From the NCBI RefSeq assembly GCF_014646695.1, contig NZ_BMNT01000017.1, forward strand, positions 35,941-87,583: a stretch of 51,643 nucleotides of DNA. The letters are read 5' to 3'. The notes under the pieces were generated by a model that saw only the letters and a program-made list of their open reading frames with translations, did not search any database and had not been told where the DNA came from. Source of the stretch: Sphaerisporangium melleum (lineage in GTDB: Bacteria > Actinomycetota > Actinomycetes > Streptosporangiales > Streptosporangiaceae). The position numbers and the translations under genes were made by a program. This document shows positions 1 to 7,809 of the stretch, piece by piece (the stretch's first letter is position 1; each line of letters opens with the position of its first letter).

Positions 1-1101
1 CCCGCCGCGCGCGAGGCCCTGCTCGCGGCCCTGGACACCGCGGGCGCCGACCCCGCCCGCCTCTACGGCGCGGCCCGGCAGGCGCGGCTGCTGCTCGAAC
101 GGGCGCGCGGGGAGGCCGCCGAGGTGATCGGCGCCCGGCCGGACGAGGTGTCGTTCACCTCCTCGGGGACGCAGGCCGTCCACCTCGGCGTGCTCGGGAC
201 GCTGCCCGGCCGCCGCCGCGCGGGGCGCCGGGTGGTGGCGAGCGCCGTCGAGCACTCCAGCGTGCTGGCCGCCGCCGCGGCGAACGAACGCGACGGCGGC
301 ACGGTGGAGCTGGTCGGGGTGGACATCACCGGCCGGGTCGGCCCGGCGGAGTTCGGCGCGGCCGTGGCGGCGGAGGGCACGGCGCTGGCCTGCCTGCAGA
401 CCGCCAACCACGAGGTCGGCACCCTGCAGCCGGTCGCCGAGGCGGCGCAGGCGTGCCGCGCCGCCGGAGTGCCGCTGCTGGTGGACGCCGCTCAGACGCT
501 CGGGCGGCTCCCCGTGCCGGCGGGCTGGTCGGTGCTGGCCGCCAGCGCCCACAAGTGGGGCGGGCCGGCCGGGGTGGGGCTGCTCGCCGTCCGCAAGGGC
601 GTCCGGTGGCGCTCCCCGCTGCCGGAGGACGAGCGGGAGCGTGGCAGGGTGCCGGGCTTCGAGAACGTGCCGGCGATCGTCGCCGCGGTGGCCGCGCTGC
701 GCGCCGCGGTGGCCGAGGCCGAGACGGAGAACGCGCGGCTGTCGGCACTGGTGAGCCGCATCCGCGAGAGCGTGCCGCGGCTGGTGCCGGACGTGGAGGT
801 GGTGGGCGACCCGGAGCTGCGGGCGCCGCACATCGTGACCTTCTCCTGCCTGTACGTCCCGGGTGAGGCGATTCTGACCGAGTTGGACAGGGCCGGCTTC
901 GCCGTATCGTCCGGCAGTTCGTGCACGGCGAGTACGCTACGACCATCGCACGTGTTGGAGGCGATGGGGGTGCTCACGCACGGCAACGTCCGGGTGTCGC
1001 TGCCCCGGGGCGCCTCCGAGGCGGACGTCGACCGGTTCCTCGGCGCCTTGCCGGGCATCGTCCGGCGCGTCCGCGAGAGCGTCGGGGTGCGGTCCTCGTA
1101 A
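1..1101 (+). CDS. Cysteine desulfurase (NifS/IscS family), 5' end outside window
   Basis: PLP-dependent aminotransferase class V enzyme that removes sulfur from L-cysteine as an enzyme-bound persulfide for Fe-S cluster or thio-cofactor assembly. The frame is open from base 1, so the true start lies upstream; about 366 codons are visible. Family landmarks are present: the NHEVGT segment, the VDAAQTLG segment contacting PLP, ASAHKWGG whose lysine forms the Schiff base, and near the C terminus the mobile loop SSGSSCTAST carrying the persulfide cysteine. It ends in TAA, 62 bases before a TusA-like gene on the same strand. That neighbour suggests the sulfur may go to a sulfur-relay carrier. The nearby ErpA-type carrier and NadA suggest Fe-S demand in the same region. 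Family assignment is sure; the specific sulfur acceptor is inferred. Confidence 0.95.
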   Translation, partial: PAAREALLAALDTAGADPARLYGAARQARLLLERARGEAAEVIGARPDEVSFTSSGTQAVHLGVLGTLPGRRRAGRRVVASAVEHSSVLAAAAANERDGGTVELVGVDITGRVGPAEFGAAVAAEGTALACLQTANHEVGTLQPVAEAAQACRAAGVPLLVDAAQTLGRLPVPAGWSVLAASAHKWGGPAGVGLLAVRKGVRWRSPLPEDERERGRVPGFENVPAIVAAVAALRAAVAEAETENARLSALVSRIRESVPRLVPDVEVVGDPELRAPHIVTFSCLYVPGEAILTELDRAGFAVSSGSSCTASTLRPSHVLEAMGVLTHGNVRVSLPRGASEADVDRFLGALPGIVRRVRESVGVRSS

Positions 1102-1163
1102 AAGGCCCCGGCCGGGGTGTGGCGGGGAGGGCGTGTGACGGGGAAGGCGAAGGTGGAACGGTG

Positions 1164-1439
1164 ATGACAGGCTCGCAGCACCAGCAGACCACGGGGGCGG
1201 CCCAGCCACCGGCGGCGCTGACGATCGACGCCCTGGGGCGCAAGTGCCCGATCCCGATCATCATGCTCGCCGAGCGGATCAACGAGGTGCCGCTGAACGC
1301 GACCGTGGCCGTGCTGGCCGACGATCCCGCCGCGTTCACGGACGTGCCGGCCTGGTGCCGGTTGAAGTCCCACCACCACGCCGGGACCTACGAGCTGCCC
1401 CAGGGCGGCTGGGCGATCCACGTCCGCCGCAACTACTGA
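1164..1439 (+). CDS. TusA-like sulfurtransferase
   Basis: 91-residue small sulfur-carrier protein. After an about 20-residue Gln/Ala-rich leader comes the TusA core with the hallmark LGRKCPIPI segment; its cysteine (CPxP motif) receives persulfide sulfur. The later LADDPAAFTDVPAWC stretch fits the second half of the fold. The start is GTG-ATG at 1161/1164. ATG is chosen because AAGGTGG lies at about 1150-1156 with good spacing; GTG would add one residue. It directly follows the cysteine desulfurase, the usual donor for TusA. TusA proteins serve tRNA thiolation, molybdenum cofactor work or other sulfur relays; which one applies cannot be told here. It converges on the PfkB kinase, with a stem-loop in between. 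Confidence 0.9.
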   Translation: MTGSQHQQTTGAAQPPAALTIDALGRKCPIPIIMLAERINEVPLNATVAVLADDPAAFTDVPAWCRLKSHHHAGTYELPQGGWAIHVRRNY

Positions 1440-1504
1440 CCGGGCACGTCCGGCGAAGAGACCTTCCGCGTCCCGGGCGTGCTCAGGGTCCGGCGTGGCA
1501 CGCC

Positions 1505-1525
1505 GCGTCCCGGAAGCCGGGACGC
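1505..1525. terminator. Stem-loop between convergent TusA and PfkB genes
   Basis: A perfect 9-bp inverted repeat (GCGTCCCGG / CCGGGACGC) with a 3-nt loop sits in the 149-base space between two convergent genes. There is no U-tract, as is common in high-GC actinomycetes. It could act in both directions. Confidence 0.6.
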
Positions 1526-1588
1526 TCCCCCGGCGGGCCGCCGGAGGAGCGAAGAGGTGAACCCTGCCGATCCCCGTCCAGGAACGGA

Positions 1589-2575
1589 TCAGGCGTAGTG
1601 GCAGACCAGGCGGGGCTCGACCTCGGCGGCGGCCTCGGCGCCGTAGGCCGCGGCGAAGCGCTCCATGAAGACCTGCTTGCCGAGCTGGTACTCCTGCCCG
1701 CCGACGTGCTCCAGCACGTAGGTGGCGGTGAGGTTGCCGATCTGGCCGCAGCGCTCCAGGGACATGCCCCAGGCCAGGCCGGACAGGAAGCCCGCGCGGA
1801 AGGCGTCGCCGACGCCGGTCGGGTCGAGCTTGCGCAGCTCGGCGCAGGGCGGGACGTGGATGCTCGGCTCGCTTTCGCGGTCGATGCGCGCGCCCTTGGG
1901 GCCGAGGGTGGTCACCCGCACGCCGACCCGCGACAGCACCTCTTCGTCCGACCAGCCGGTCTTCTGCTCGACGAGGGCCTTCTCGTAGTCGTTGGTGAAC
2001 AGGTAGGCCGCGCCGTCGACCAGGGTGCGGATCTCCTCGCCCTCCATGCGGGCGAGCTGCTGGGAGATGTCGGCGCCGAACGGGATGCCGCGCTGACGGC
2101 ACTCCTCGGTGTGCCGGAGCATCGCCTCGGGGTCGTTGGGGCTGATCATGACCAGGTCGAGCCCGCCGACGCGGCCGGCGACCGGCTCCAGCTCGATGAG
2201 CCGGGCCTCGGCCATCGCCCCGGTATAGAAGGAGGCGATCTGGTTGTGGTGCTCGTCCGTCGTGCACAGGAAGCGCGCGGTGTGGTGCAGCTCGGACACG
2301 TGGACCGAGGTGCAGTCAACGCCGTGGCGCTCCAGCCAGGAGCGGTAGTCGGCGAAGTCGTCGCCGACCGCGCCGACCAGGACCGGCGACAGGCCCAGGC
2401 AGCCCATGCCGAAGGCGATGTTGGCCGCGGTGCCGCCACGGCGGATCTGCAGGTCGTCGACGAGGAAGGACAGCGACACGCGGTCGAGCTGCTCGGCGAT
2501 GAGCTGGTCCCCGAAGCTTCCCGGGAAGGTCATCAGATGATCGGTCGCGATGGATCCGGTGACGGCGATGCGCAC
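1589..2575 (-). CDS. PfkB-family carbohydrate/nucleoside kinase
   Basis: 328-residue ribokinase-fold kinase that phosphorylates a sugar or nucleoside with ATP. The N-terminal RIAVTGSIATDHL strand opens the Rossmann-like core. The substrate-binding double glycine is in RRGGTAANIA, and the PfkB signature with catalytic aspartate is DPTGVGDAFRAGF near the C terminus. The GTG start at 2575 is preferred over an upstream extension because homologues begin at this strand and GAGGAG lies just upstream. The orthologous slot in Streptomyces, near erpA and nadA, also holds a PfkB kinase, sometimes annotated as adenosine kinase. Substrate remains unproven. It is transcribed away from erpA/nadA and ends facing the TusA gene. 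Confidence 0.93.
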   Translation of the reverse strand: MRIAVTGSIATDHLMTFPGSFGDQLIAEQLDRVSLSFLVDDLQIRRGGTAANIAFGMGCLGLSPVLVGAVGDDFADYRSWLERHGVDCTSVHVSELHHTARFLCTTDEHHNQIASFYTGAMAEARLIELEPVAGRVGGLDLVMISPNDPEAMLRHTEECRQRGIPFGADISQQLARMEGEEIRTLVDGAAYLFTNDYEKALVEQKTGWSDEEVLSRVGVRVTTLGPKGARIDRESEPSIHVPPCAELRKLDPTGVGDAFRAGFLSGLAWGMSLERCGQIGNLTATYVLEHVGGQEYQLGKQVFMERFAAAYGAEAAAEVEPRLVCHYA

Positions 2576-3109
2576 GGGCTCGCTCTCCTCGTTGTCAGCT
2601 TCGTGGTGGTCAGCCTGGATGAGCCCGCCAAATATATGCCACGTGGGCGCCGCCGACGTGCGAAGCGGCGCGCCGATGATCTCCGTTGCCCCCCTCCGGC
2701 CATGCCCGCCAGTGACTCGGGGTGGGGGAGGCACGCCGCTGACCTGCGGCGCCGTGCCGCCGGGCCGTCCCTCCCCTATGGGGTCCGGGGATCTCGCCGC
2801 GGCGCCCCGCCGTCGTGCGCGTGAGGACGGGCGGAGGTGAGCGAAGAATGTCGCCCTGGTGACACCGCCGGGCCGGCCCGCGCGAGTCGTCCCGCGCGGG
2901 CGGTGGGGCCCCGCGCGAGGCGCAGATGCCGGGTCAGGGGCCCTTGAGCGGCGCCTGGTGGGGTGCCGTGGCGGGAACCAGGGGGTTCAGGGGTACGGGA
3001 AACCACCCGAACACCTGCGGAAACACCTCAGCCCCGCTCGGCGCGCGGGCCGAACGGGGTGCGGGTGATCACGGCCGGGCGAATCGCCGCGGCCCGGGGG
3101 CGTCCCTGA
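2576..3109. other. 534-base intergenic region, no supported gene
   Basis: No reading frame here has both a plausible start signal and recognisable protein features. It must hold the promoter of the PfkB gene (minus strand) and the 3' end of the erpA transcript. An 8-bp perfect hairpin lies at 2877-2900 (CCCGCGCG / CGCGCGGG, 8-nt loop) and may end the erpA transcript. Nothing else stands out. Confidence 0.5.
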
Positions 3110-3466
3110 CTAGTTGAACGAATCACCACAGGCACACGAGCCGGTGGCGTTCGGGTTGTCGATGGTGAAGCCCTGCTTCTCGATGGTGTCGACGAAGTCG
3201 ACCGTGGCACCCATGAGGTAGGGGGCGCTCATGCGGTCGGTGACGACGTTGACCCCGCCGAAGTCGGAGACGACGTCCCCGTCCATCGAGCGGTCATCGA
3301 AGAAGAGCTGGTAGCGCAGGCCCGAACAGCCGCCCGGCTGCACCGCCACCCGCAGCTGCAGTCCCTCTTCACCCTGCTGCTCCAGCAGGCTGCGAACCTT
3401 GGCCGCGGCCGCGTCGGTCAGGATCAGACCCTGCTGCGTGGTCTCGCTGCTGCTCTCAACCGTCAT
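3110..3466 (-). CDS. erpA: ErpA/IscA-type (HesB family) iron-sulfur cluster carrier
   Basis: 118-residue A-type carrier that accepts and delivers [2Fe-2S]/[4Fe-4S] clusters to apo-enzymes. The three ligand cysteines are in the expected places: one in PGGCSGLRY and two in the C-terminal GSCACGDSF. The LTDAAAAKVRSLL helix opens the domain. ATG at 3466 is chosen because GGGGAG precedes it by 8 bases and it gives the usual family length; a 20-residue longer frame lacks support. It is divergent from nadA, whose product needs a [4Fe-4S] cluster; LipA further along is another client. The erpA-nadA pairing is conserved in actinomycetes. Symbol given by family and position. Confidence 0.93.
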   Translation of the reverse strand: MTVESSSETTQQGLILTDAAAAKVRSLLEQQGEEGLQLRVAVQPGGCSGLRYQLFFDDRSMDGDVVSDFGGVNVVTDRMSAPYLMGATVDFVDTIEKQGFTIDNPNATGSCACGDSFN

Positions 3467-3669
3467 CTGCTGACTCCCCGTCTGCCAACGCCCCTCGGGG
3501 ACGGAGGCCTGGTTCTGAGGTCTCACTTAGACGCTACCAACAGCGGGGCACCAGTACACATTCCTGTCTCACTGTGCGGTCCGTCTCACCCCCCGAGGCG
3601 GCCGCATCCATCCGGGTATGTCATGATTAGTCGTCAACTAGACGATAAGCCCCTTAAGAGGTGTAAGCC

Positions 3670-4857
3670 GTGACGACCCTCGATACCGGCCTTCCGCTCT
3701 TCGTCCTCGGCCAGGGCACCGACCCGCACAGCGAACGCGGCGTCGACTGCCCGGGCGAGCTTCCCGCGGCCTCCGACCCGGAGCTGGTCGCGCGTGCGGA
3801 GAAGGCCAAGGCGGCGCTCGGCGACCGGCTGTTCGTGCTCGGGCACCACTACCAGCGCGACGAGGTCATCCAGTTCGCCGACGTCACCGGAGACTCCTTC
3901 AAGCTCGCCCGCGAGGCGGCGGCCCGCCCCTCGGCCGAGTACATCGTCTTCTGCGGCGTCCACTTCATGGCCGAGTCGGCCGACATCCTGACCGCCGACT
4001 CCCAGCAGGTGGTCCTGCCCGACCTCGCGGCGGGCTGCTCGATGGCCGACATGGCGACCTTCGACCAGGTCGAGGAGGCGTGGGACGTCCTGGCCGACCT
4101 CGGCCTCGCCGACGTCACCGTGCCGATCACCTACATGAACTCCTCGGCCGACATCAAGGCGTTCTGCGGGCGCAACGGCGGCGCGGTCTGCACCTCCTCC
4201 AACGCCCGCCGAGCGCTGACCTGGGCCTTCGACCAGGGCCCCGAGGGGCCGCAGGGCAAGGCCGAGGGCGAGCGCAAGGTGCTGTTCCTGCCCGACCAGC
4301 ACCTCGGCCGCAACACGGCCGTCCTGGAGATGGGCATCTCCCTGGACGAGTGCGTGGTCTACAACCCGCACCGCCCGAACGGCGGACTGACCGACCAGCA
4401 GCTGCGGGACGCCAAGATGATCCTCTGGCGGGGACACTGCTCGGTGCACGGCCGGTTCAGCGAGAGCTGCGTGGACGAGGTCCGCGAGCGCATCCCGGGC
4501 GTCAACGTGCTGGTGCACCCCGAGTGCCGCCACGAGGTGGTCACCAAGGCCGACCACGTCGGCTCGACCGAGTACATCATCAAGATGCTCGACGAGGCCC
4601 CGGCCGGATCGGCGTGGGCGGTCGGCACCGAGCTGAACCTCGTCAAGCGGCTGGCGGCCCAGCACCCCGACAAGACGGTGACCTTCCTGGACCGGACGGT
4701 CTGCTACTGCTCGACCATGAACCGCATCGACCTGCCGCACCTGGTGTGGGCGCTGGAATCGCTGGTCGAGGGCCAGGTGGTCAACCAGATCACCGTCGAC
4801 CCGGACACCGCCCACTGGGCCAGGGTCGCCCTGGACCGCATGCTCGCCCTCCCCTAG
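3670..4857 (+). CDS. nadA: Quinolinate synthase A
   Basis: 395-residue [4Fe-4S] enzyme condensing iminoaspartate (from NadB) with dihydroxyacetone phosphate to quinolinate in de novo NAD synthesis. The three pseudo-repeated NadA domains are evident. Candidate cluster cysteines are C95 in FCGVHFMAES, C257 in GHCSVHGRF and the C345/C347 pair in CYCSTMN. GHHYQRDEVIQ and TYMNSSADIKAFCG are typical substrate-loop segments. It starts with GTG, preceded by AGAGGTG with good spacing. A small inverted repeat, TCGTC-N5-GACGA at 3631-3645, lies in the promoter region and could be an operator. nadB and nadC are not in this window. The divergent neighbour is erpA, which fits cluster supply. Confidence 0.97.
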   Translation: MTTLDTGLPLFVLGQGTDPHSERGVDCPGELPAASDPELVARAEKAKAALGDRLFVLGHHYQRDEVIQFADVTGDSFKLAREAAARPSAEYIVFCGVHFMAESADILTADSQQVVLPDLAAGCSMADMATFDQVEEAWDVLADLGLADVTVPITYMNSSADIKAFCGRNGGAVCTSSNARRALTWAFDQGPEGPQGKAEGERKVLFLPDQHLGRNTAVLEMGISLDECVVYNPHRPNGGLTDQQLRDAKMILWRGHCSVHGRFSESCVDEVRERIPGVNVLVHPECRHEVVTKADHVGSTEYIIKMLDEAPAGSAWAVGTELNLVKRLAAQHPDKTVTFLDRTVCYCSTMNRIDLPHLVWALESLVEGQVVNQITVDPDTAHWARVALDRMLALP

Positions 4858-4905
4858 CCGTCCGCGGGGCCCGCCCGGGGCGGGGCGGGCGGGGCCCGCG
4901 GACGG
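4858..4905. terminator. Strong stem-loop between convergent nadA and SIMPL gene
   Basis: Two 19-nt arms (4858-4876 and 4887-4905) pair with a single mismatch around a 10-nt G-rich loop. It begins right after the nadA stop codon and lies between convergent genes, so it probably terminates both transcripts. Confidence 0.85.
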
Positions 4906-4936
4906 CCCGCACGGCATCGCCGGCCGCCGGGAACGC

Positions 4937-5671
4937 CTAGAGCAGTTCGTAGACGGCGCGGACGGTGATGGTCAGCGTGCTGTGTCCCGGGCTGATCGAG
5001 GACTTCTCGGCCATGACGAAGCGGGAGGGCGGCGCGTCGCCCTCTTCTTCGAGCTTCACCAGGCGGCCGAGCCGGCGTCCGGCCAGTCCGGCGTACTGCC
5101 GGGCCCTGCTCTGGGCGTCGCGGAACGCCGCGGCCCGCGCGGCCCTGACCAGCGCGGCCGGCCGGGACACCTCGAAGGAGATGCCGCTCAGGCGGGCCTC
5201 CTCCCCCACCGCGGCGACCGCGTCGATGACCGCGTCGGCGCGGGACAGGTCCCGGACGATCACCTCGGCGCCCTGGGTGGCCCGGTACCCGGTGACCTTG
5301 GGGTACTTGTCGTACTCGGCGCTGAGGGTCAGGTCGCTGGTTCGCACGTCCGCGTCGGCCACTGCGGCGGCCCGCAGCACCTGCGTGAGCTTGGCCGCCG
5401 CCGCCTTGACCCCCGCGAACGCCTCGCCCGCACGCTGCCCGCGCGCCTCCACCCCGACGTTGAGCCGCATGACGTCCGGAATCATCTGGACGGTCCCCCG
5501 CCCGGCGATGACGAGTTCGGCCGGTGTCGCCGCGTCGGCACGCGCGCGGGCGGGCGTGGGGCGCGAGGACGGCGTGGGGGTGGCGGAGACCGCGAGGGCG
5601 GGGGCCGCCTGCGCTCCGGCGAGGACGAAGGCGGTGGCCGCCAGCGCCGCACTGAACTTGGTCATGCGCAC
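4937..5671 (-). CDS. Secreted SIMPL (DUF541) domain protein
   Basis: About 244 residues. An N-terminal signal peptide is clear: charged MRMTKF, hydrophobic AALAATAFVLAGA, then an AxA-type cleavage region near APALA. After a Pro/Thr/Arg-rich linker comes the SIMPL/DUF541 fold: VIAGRGTVQMIPDVMRLNVGVEA at the start (read in two parts, VIAGRGTVQM and IPDVMRLNVGVEA), a YRATQ segment midway, and SIxPGHST near the end. Family members are periplasmic or surface proteins, some linked to stress or signalling, with no enzymatic activity agreed on. Start is GTG 5671 or ATG 5665; neither has a strong Shine-Dalgarno. The adjacent receptor kinase gene is 66 bases upstream on the same strand, so they may share a transcript. 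Confidence 0.88.
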   Translation of the reverse strand: MRMTKFSAALAATAFVLAGAQAAPALAVSATPTPSSRPTPARARADAATPAELVIAGRGTVQMIPDVMRLNVGVEARGQRAGEAFAGVKAAAAKLTQVLRAAAVADADVRTSDLTLSAEYDKYPKVTGYRATQGAEVIVRDLSRADAVIDAVAAVGEEARLSGISFEVSRPAALVRAARAAAFRDAQSRARQYAGLAGRRLGRLVKLEEEGDAPPSRFVMAEKSSISPGHSTLTITVRAVYELL

Positions 5672-5737
5672 ATGGCAGCACCGGGCGGCCCCGGGCGGGG
5701 CGCGCCCTCCCCGGTGACGATCGGATCTTGACCGAGC

Positions 5738-7783
5738 TCAGCCGGTCCTGGTGTAGCGCAGAACCGTCGCTTTGTACTCGGCCGCCCCGGCCGTGGCCAG
5801 CACGCGGGACACCCGGCCGCCGAGATCGACGACCACGGCCTCGTATCCCTCACCCTTCCTGCGCCAGGCCGCGATGCGCGTCTCGTCGTACCAGCCGATC
5901 ACCCGGTCGGCGGGGAAGGCGAACCGGGCGCTCGGCCTGCCGTCGGCGGTCCACACGCAGATCTCCCCCGCCGCGCCGGGGCAGCGGCTGAGGAAGTGCA
6001 GCCCCGAGGGCGACAGGTCCTCGCCGTCCACGGTCAGCGGGCCGCCCAGCCCGGGCAGCGTGCCCGCGGCGGCGCCGTCCAGGGCGTACCACCGGACCTC
6101 GCCGGCGCCGGACGCCCAGGTGCCGACCGCCCGGCCGTCCCCGCGCCAGAAGTAGCTCCACCGGCCGACGCCGGAGTCGCGCACGCGGACGACCCGGGCC
6201 TTCTTCCGCGCCGGGTCGATGATCGCGTAGCCGTACCCCTTGGCGGTGCCGCCGGTGGCCTCGTTCAGCGTGACCAGCGCCCGGGTGCCGTCGGGCGACC
6301 ACTGTGGGAAGGCCGGGTACACCGGCGCCCGGGCGATGGCGATCGTCGCCGCGGGGCCGCCCGGCCGGTCGACGACGGAGACGGTGGAGGAGCCGTCGGC
6401 GCCGTAGAGCGCGTCGATGCCGAGGGCACGCCGGCCGCCCGGGCTCATCGCGTACGCGAGGTACCCGGTGGCCGGGGTGAACCGGCCGGTGAGGCCGGCG
6501 CGGACGTACACCCGCGCGCCGTCGCCGAGGCCGTAGGAGGTCAGCCTGATCGGGTCGCCGTCGCCCTCGTGGACGGTGATCGCGCTACCGGGCAGCGTGT
6601 AGGCCCGTGTGGCGGGCGCGACGGCCACCCCGGACGGCACAGCGGCCGACCCGGACGACGCGGCGGGCGACCCGGACGACGTGACGCGGGGGCCCGGCCC
6701 GCGCCCCTGTCCGGCGGCCACCTGCGCGGTCAGGTACCCGGCCCCGGCCAGGACGAGCACGGCGGTGCCGGCCGCCAGCACCGGCACTCGCCGCCGGTGG
6801 GCCTTCCCCTTCCGCGCCGGGATCTCCCTCACCGGGACGTCCCCGGGCGAGACCTCCCGGCCCGCCCCATCTCCGGAGGAAGGCCTCCCGGCGGGGGCGT
6901 CTCGGTCCTGCTCAAGGACGTCCGGCGCCGATCCCTCGGGCGCCCTCTCCCCCTCCGCACCGCCGGTGTCCTGGGCTTCCTCGCCGAGCAGGCGCATCAG
7001 CACCTGTCCGGCGGACGGGCGGGCGGAGGGGGCCTTGGCCAGGCAGGCGGCCACGACGCCGCGCAGCGGCTCCTCCAGCGCGGTGAGGTCGGGCTCGGCG
7101 GTCATGATGCGGTGGAAGACGGCCGGGAGGCCGTCGGCGCCGAAGGGGGCGCGCCCGGTGGCGGCGAACAGCATCGTGCCCGCCCAGGCGAACATGTCGG
7201 CCGCCGGTCCGGCCGGTTCGCCGGAGAGCTGCTCGGGGGTCAGGTAGGCGGGAGTGCCGGTGACGGCCGAGGTCAGCGTCGTGGTGGCGTCCAGGGCCTT
7301 GGCGACGCCGAAGTCGATGACGCGCGGGCCGTCCGCGCCGAGCAGCACGTTGGCGGGCTTGAAGTCGCGGTGCACGATGCCGGCCCGGTGGATGGCGACG
7401 AGCGCGGTGACCGTGCCGACGGCGAGCCGCAGCAGCGCCGCGCCCGTGCGCGGCCCGTCCCGCCCGACCGCGGCGGCCAAGGTGGGGCCGTCGATGTACT
7501 CGCTGACGATGAACGGCCCGTGCTCGTCCACACCGGTCTCGATCACCTGGGCGGTGCAGAACGTCGCCACGCGGGCGGCGGCCGAGACCTCCCGGACGAA
7601 CCTGTCCCGTGCCGCCTGGTCCCGGGGCAGATCGGCGCGCAGCACCTTGACCGCGACGGCGGCACCGGACGGCGAGCGGCCGAGGTAGACGACGCCCTGA
7701 CCGCCCTCCCCGAGCCGGGCGGTCAGCTCGTGGCCGCCGATCCGGGTGGGATCATCACGCCGTAACGGCACCGGGTCGGGCAT
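5738..7783 (-). CDS. Receptor-type serine/threonine protein kinase with extracytoplasmic propeller-like domain
   Basis: 681 residues. The N-terminal kinase domain (about 15-270) is intact: glycine loop LGEGGQG at 25-31, lysine in VAVKVL (K46), catalytic HRDFKPAN (138-145), DFG (157-159), and TPAYLTPEQ in the activation segment. It is an RD kinase and should be active. A charged linker (270-330) leads to one membrane helix (about 333-354). The outside domain (about 370-680) has repeated short segments such as FPQWSPDGTRAL and FYWRGDGRAVG-like stretches (seen as SYFWRGDGRAVG), resembling WD40/TolB-type propeller blades. ATG 7783 is chosen over the overlapping GTG 7786 because GGAGG is then 5 bases away. 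Signal and substrates are unknown. Confidence 0.93.
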   Translation of the reverse strand: MPDPVPLRRDDPTRIGGHELTARLGEGGQGVVYLGRSPSGAAVAVKVLRADLPRDQAARDRFVREVSAAARVATFCTAQVIETGVDEHGPFIVSEYIDGPTLAAAVGRDGPRTGAALLRLAVGTVTALVAIHRAGIVHRDFKPANVLLGADGPRVIDFGVAKALDATTTLTSAVTGTPAYLTPEQLSGEPAGPAADMFAWAGTMLFAATGRAPFGADGLPAVFHRIMTAEPDLTALEEPLRGVVAACLAKAPSARPSAGQVLMRLLGEEAQDTGGAEGERAPEGSAPDVLEQDRDAPAGRPSSGDGAGREVSPGDVPVREIPARKGKAHRRRVPVLAAGTAVLVLAGAGYLTAQVAAGQGRGPGPRVTSSGSPAASSGSAAVPSGVAVAPATRAYTLPGSAITVHEGDGDPIRLTSYGLGDGARVYVRAGLTGRFTPATGYLAYAMSPGGRRALGIDALYGADGSSTVSVVDRPGGPAATIAIARAPVYPAFPQWSPDGTRALVTLNEATGGTAKGYGYAIIDPARKKARVVRVRDSGVGRWSYFWRGDGRAVGTWASGAGEVRWYALDGAAAGTLPGLGGPLTVDGEDLSPSGLHFLSRCPGAAGEICVWTADGRPSARFAFPADRVIGWYDETRIAAWRRKGEGYEAVVVDLGGRVSRVLATAGAAEYKATVLRYTRTG

Positions 7784-7809
7784 CACGCCCTCCTAGGCGA
7801 GGTACGGAG

